Source: Ostrinia nubilalis (Eukaryota; Arthropoda; Insecta; Lepidoptera; Crambidae). Taken from it: 64,000 nucleotides of DNA. This document shows, one piece after another, positions 41,601 to 47,600 of this stretch. Location of the stretch: contig NC_087098.1 in the NCBI RefSeq assembly GCF_963855985.1, forward strand, positions 14,838,501-14,902,500, in the 5' to 3' direction. Every line of letters starts with the position of its first letter. The stretch's first letter is position 1. Below the pieces are notes generated by a model that made no database searches, was not told the origin of the DNA, and saw only the letters and a program-made list of their open reading frames with translations. Position numbers and translations under genes: made by a program.

Positions 41601-44600
41601 ATGAGGAGATCCGCAGGAGAACCAAAGTGACCGACATAGCACGCAGAATTGCTAAAATCAAGTGGCAGTGGGCGGGACACATAGCTCGTAGAGACGATGG
41701 CCATTGGGGCAGAAAATTTCTTGAGTGGCGACCACGGGCTGGAAGACGTAGCGTGGGCAGGCCTCCTACCAGGTGGACCGACGATCTGGTAAAGGTCGCG
41801 GGAAGAACCTGAATGCGGGCAGCGCAGGACTGTTCATTATGAAAAACCTATGGAAAACCCAAAGGCCTCTCGCCTTTGTCCAGCAGTGAACGTCATTTGG
41901 AACCACGAAATAGGAAAGAATGTAACTATCAAAAATCTTCTCTAAGGCAGCATTTTTCCAATTTCGCAACGAGCGCGGCAATCACACTTAACTAACAGAC
42001 TAACAGAGAGCATAGCGAAATCTATTTAATTAATCACCAATTTTCAAAACTCACGGAACACTTTCCAGGTAACCACGTTAATTTGTATCAAACGACTGGA
42101 CTATAATTAAATTGATATAAAAATTTGGGTACATCTTCTCAAAAACAAAAGAACTGGTGCTAAAAGGGTTAAGTGACGTTTTGACATTTGTAGAGGGCCT
42201 TGTAGAAGGGGAGGCTATGGTGCTGAATGTGGATTAGCTCGAGTGTCACGGTAACTTATTAGACTGCTAAGCTTGATGATAAAAAGAAAAATATTTTATT
42301 CAATGTACATAGTCTGGTCATAAGTTCTGTCATATGATAATAACTTTTTAATTTTGAATGAATGTTTCAAAAACATTATTTACTGAATTAGAATTAAAAA
42401 GAAAAAATGTGCGATAATTCGAATTTTATTTTATGTGTAGTGGACGCATAAAGAAGTCCGAACTGTAGTTGTCACGTTGCATTGCTACGCGCCAAAGCAG
42501 ATTTTCGTTGTGCTGAAAAAATTTAGTTTATCTTTTCATTAAATGATAGGTATAGGTGTACCAGAAACTCATGGCAAACAAAAATATTGGAAAAGTGTGT
42601 CTTTCATATGGCAAATGTCTATGGCTTTATTGTCACCTGTCAACGTAAATCAAGTGAACTGTCAGTCGCTGCAGAAATTTTGTAATCTCTTCATGCCTAT
42701 TTGTTATTTTTGTTAAAAAGTCGAAAAAGCTCAAGCAAGTCATATTGTTTTCAACGTGTATTGTAAAATAAGGCATAATTCGAAGTCAATCTTTGATTTT
42801 AAAGCGCGTCGTTGAGTTGACAGTAAGTTGGAGTGAAATTGGATACATTTAGTTTATTACCTAACTGCGTCAGAAGGAGGGTTTTTTTAAATATTATTCT
42901 TATAATAGCTGCTTTATCGGGGGTTTCAGGTGTACCTCACAAATTGGTGCAGAGGAATGGTGAAAATGTTATGACCATGTAAATAAAATTTAAAAAGATT
43001 TCATCAAGTAAGATGTAAGATAGAATAATTGAAATGGTGGAAGAGCAATTTATGTATAATAAATAACTCTTTATCTTGATCATCATTGAAGAAAAGTGGA
43101 ATCCTTGGAATCGTTTTCTAGTTCTGAATGAAGTGATTAGTTATAAGTATGATACATAATAAAATTAGTTACATAAAGTAATATACGATTCACTTACTTT
43201 TCAAGACATTTTCCTATTATATTACTGACGGGATTGCTACCATGTACCTTAGTTTTGAGTTTCCAATATTTCGGCACTGTTGCAAGCGCCATGGTCACGG
43301 AGTAACTGAAGAAATTAAAACCAGACATCGTTCAGATGTGCGTTCAAAAGACCTGAGATTTAAAAAAATCCCACGTTTTGTTTAAACAGTAAGCGAAAAA
43401 AAAGTGACTTGAAAATGGAATACAAAATGATAGGGTATGGTAAATGATAAGTCTTTATCAATGAAGAAGCAGAAGTTCAATTTCATGTGACCTCCATCTA
43501 GGCTAGTTTCCATCGTCACTCAAAGTTTGGCTGCGGTCTCAAATTTGGGCTTAATTGAGGTATTTTTTGGGTGATAGGCATTTATAAGAACTAATGCCGT
43601 TTTATATCAAAAATTCATACTTAAAGATAATCAACCAGGTACAAAGTATTTCCTTGTATGTTAGTCTGCCACTCTTTAGTAAGTCCCGAAATCCCCGCTT
43701 CGGCTCCCCTACTAACCATTCTAACCATTGCACACAGATAATATCTTACATGCAGCTTTTCATGTTACTACGTCACATTTTCTAAATCCGCGCGGAAAAT
43801 CGCTCCTAGCGGAAGAGCGCACTTTGAGCTTGAATATTTCAGTCATTTTTAAAGATATCAAAAAAGTAAAAATACAGTATTCATTCTAATTTTTTGTAGT
43901 TTTTTTTTGGCATCTTCAACAAAAATTGTGCGCCATGTCCATTACCATTAATTTCTATTCGGTTGACGTAGAAGTAAGCCGAAAAAACTATCGCTAAAAA
44001 GGTATTCGTACGATGCAAACTTGACGCTCGCTCGAAAATCTAAATATAATGTACTCGTAATATGTCCATAAACCTTACATAATGTTAGAACTATTCTTGA
44101 AAAAAAGTCCTCGCAAGCATTGAAAATGAATAAGTATACACTTTAATAAGCTAGCCATATTTTAGGTTTAGAAGGCTCCCATTAAACACAAATTGCGCCG
44201 TTTTATCTTGTAGATATGTGCAAGATATGATCGCTGCAGTGTTCCAGAAAATTCCACGGCATCGTTTCATCACAAACAGCCGTGTAAAGGACGACACAAA
44301 GGGACAAGGGTGGGGAGCAGACGTCCTGCGGGACTCCCTTTGTCGTCGAACTCAAGTGCTCCGTACATTACACGCGCACAAACGGTAAACGGGAAAGAAG
44401 GTAGAAAGAGAAAAAAAAATTAAAATGTTTGACTTTTCATATAAAAGTGCTCGTTAACATTGTTAACATTCAAGATATATGCATCTCGCTCGTGTCACTT
44501 CTATAACAATATTTTTTTTTCGGTATACATAAGACTGAAACAAAAACATAGACGGTATACAGGGTGGAAACAAAACGAAAGTAATCTCACTCGATTATTT

Positions 44601-47600
44601 ATAAACTACTTAAACAAGCTATCGAAAAACTGGTTACTCATCCTGAGAGTGCTTCACGAGCTCTATTAAACGGTATCAACAGTAGGTTACAGAATAAACT
44701 GGATCTATCCGAAAATTCAATGTTTTCAGCTTCCATTCCATAGTCAAAGATTATCTATACTAATATTATAAAGAGGTAAAGTTTGTGTGTTTGTATATTT
44801 GTTAAATTGTATCACTCAAATTGTAAGGGGTAATCTCAGGATCTACTGAACCGATTTTAAAAATTCTTTCACCAATAGAAAGCCACATTATTGCTGAGTG
44901 TCATAAGTTATATAAAATTCAACGCGGGCGAAGCCGCGGGCGGAAAGCTAGTTTTGAATAACTAGGAGAGCACGTGCGCTCATGCACGTAAGCGGACATA
45001 GTAAACAGACAATACATAACTACTTAACATCGACTATGCTTCGTCTCTTTCGTTTGAGAATTACAAACATGTCGCTAGGTAGGTACATAGCTTCGAGAAA
45101 ATCGTGCGCTGTGTGATGAGAGAATGCACATATTTGTGAAGCTATTTGGAAAATCCTCAATTTATTAATTTATTTAAAACTGACACATAAATCACAGTAC
45201 GTAAGGCGAACTTAATGCCATTCGACATTCTCCTCCAGTTTACCTTAGGACCAAACAATCAGGCATTTGTGGAACAAGACATTCTACGTTGAATACCTAC
45301 CTTCATACGAGTATAAGTACATTTCTAATCTCTATACAAAATCTATGGTAGAGTCGCGTTTAAACAACTAAAAACTAAGTCAATTGACTTAGGCTGAGTT
45401 GCATCACATTAACTTTAACCGTAACTATAACTTTAACCGCAGTTTTTGACGTTGACAGAATTTTTAAGTTTGTTATAGTTAAATTAAGATGATTCAACCA
45501 AGGTTTAGTGAGTCAAATACCCGGTTACAGCCATTTTTATTTTTTTGCTTTAGTCTTGAATAAGCTACTTTGAACCTAATTTATTTTACCATTTTTTTTA
45601 ATTTGACGTCTATTTCATTTTCATTATAAAACACAACTTTTAGAATAATTATCATACCTACATATACTCATTAGAAAATTAAAATATTTCCATGTGCGTA
45701 ATGATAGCTGAGTTGCTAAGACCGAAGACATTGCATTGTCCTTCCTACACTAAGGCTGGGTTGCACCAACTTACTTTAACTTTAACAAACTTCAAAAATC
45801 TGTCAGACTCCATACAAAAAGCATCAGTTATTGTCATTGTTACGGTTAAAATAAGGTGGTGCAACTCAGCTGAAACAGACACCATTCTACGAGGAATCGG
45901 TTACATTTCAGTCACGTGTCACGTGTTTTCCAAAAATGAATAACAAATCGCGTGTCGTTTTAAACAGAGAGTTCAATTATTCCTTACCTAGTAAACCTTG
46001 AGTTACGCTTAGTGAATAATATTTTATTTAAGAAAAAACAGTCGGGAAATACACTATCGTATTTCGTATCGTACTCGGAAAATAACCTGTATTCACAAAC
46101 GATGTTTGCATAAGTGAAGCAGCAAATCGAACGCACAGAGTTGATAGCTCTGAGATTGGTTCGTGTGTCACCCTGTGCGTCCACGCGCACTGTGAGACCT
46201 CATAAGTAATGTTTGTGAATATAGGCGTAAGAATTCTAGAAAACTACATGGACATTACTGAGTTGTAACTATAACGAAAAACTAAGATCGGATTGAAAGA
46301 CATTGAAAGACATGACCTTCCATACTCATGCTCACTCATGATACAAGCATGTTTAGCTTAGTACGAGGGACAATGTATTTATTAAATGATCGATTCAGCA
46401 GTAACTTTAGTCAATGCATTTATCTAGAACTTTCTAAGCTTAAAATCTGTATGTTATATTGTTGTTTACTTCATGTTAGCAAGTCACATGCGCAGTAACA
46501 ACAATACTTATGCATTTATTCTATCACGTGTTTCTTGTTAAACTGTTGTTATTTATTTATTATACTCGTATTAAACAAGACTGTAGACAACAAAAAACTC
46601 ACGTGACTGAGGAATTTATTGCAATCTTTATTATTTATCAAAAATCAAACAAAAAACATGGAATACAAGTTTTGTTTTTGTATATTTTCATTTTACTGCT
46701 TGTTCCGACATTGTCCTGTTTTGTATACAAATAAATAAAATAAATAAATTTTAATACAGCACACAATTTTAATTCATTTAGGTACTGTGATTTATTCCTC
46801 TAATTTTTGCTGTGCCCGACAGGGTCCATACTGTCCTATATTCTTTTGAATATCCTATTTAACGTGTGGAGTAGCAATAAAGAATTTGAATTATTGCTAC
46901 TCCATATATATGTCATGCTGCATGGTGCCTGAACTACGAAATAGTCAAATGGTCCGGTGTCTGGGTGTTAGCCATTTTTACAGCTTTTCGGTTCGAATTT
47001 TGTAATTAAAAAAAAACATAAGAAAAATATTTTTATCATCTTCAAAACTACTGTTAACGTCATTCTTACCACTACATGGCACTCGCTTAAAAACAAGAGC
47101 CTAGAAGAAACCCAAGCAACGAAAAATGACACTGTGGAAATACCACCTCTAATGCCGTATAGACGGATGAAAGCTCCTGGAGCCTGACTAAAATCGATTC
47201 GCACTTACAATCGAGTCGGATGAATATGCAAAACTCGCTAATGGCTCATCCCCGGGGAGAATTAGGGTTGTTTGCGTTCGATTCTCGATATCGATACCCG
47301 TGTTTGTCGAGATAATGTTTATCGGAGCCGCGCACGATGTTGAATGTTTGTCGAACATTTCCTTTGGATACTACTTTGTGGTAGCAAGTAGTAATGTTAG
47401 GAAAAGTAATTCAACCACGAAAGGAATTTGCAGAATGTCTGAAAAACGGTAATTTTAAACAAAGACCGGAATTATCTGTCTTTGTGTTACGTATTCACAA
47501 CTAACACAATGAATTACTATGGAATATTACAGACTTCCTTTTGTCCCAAGTATTTTAAGGAGGGTCAAATTGGGGTTAAAAGTTTACAGAGTAGAGTAGC

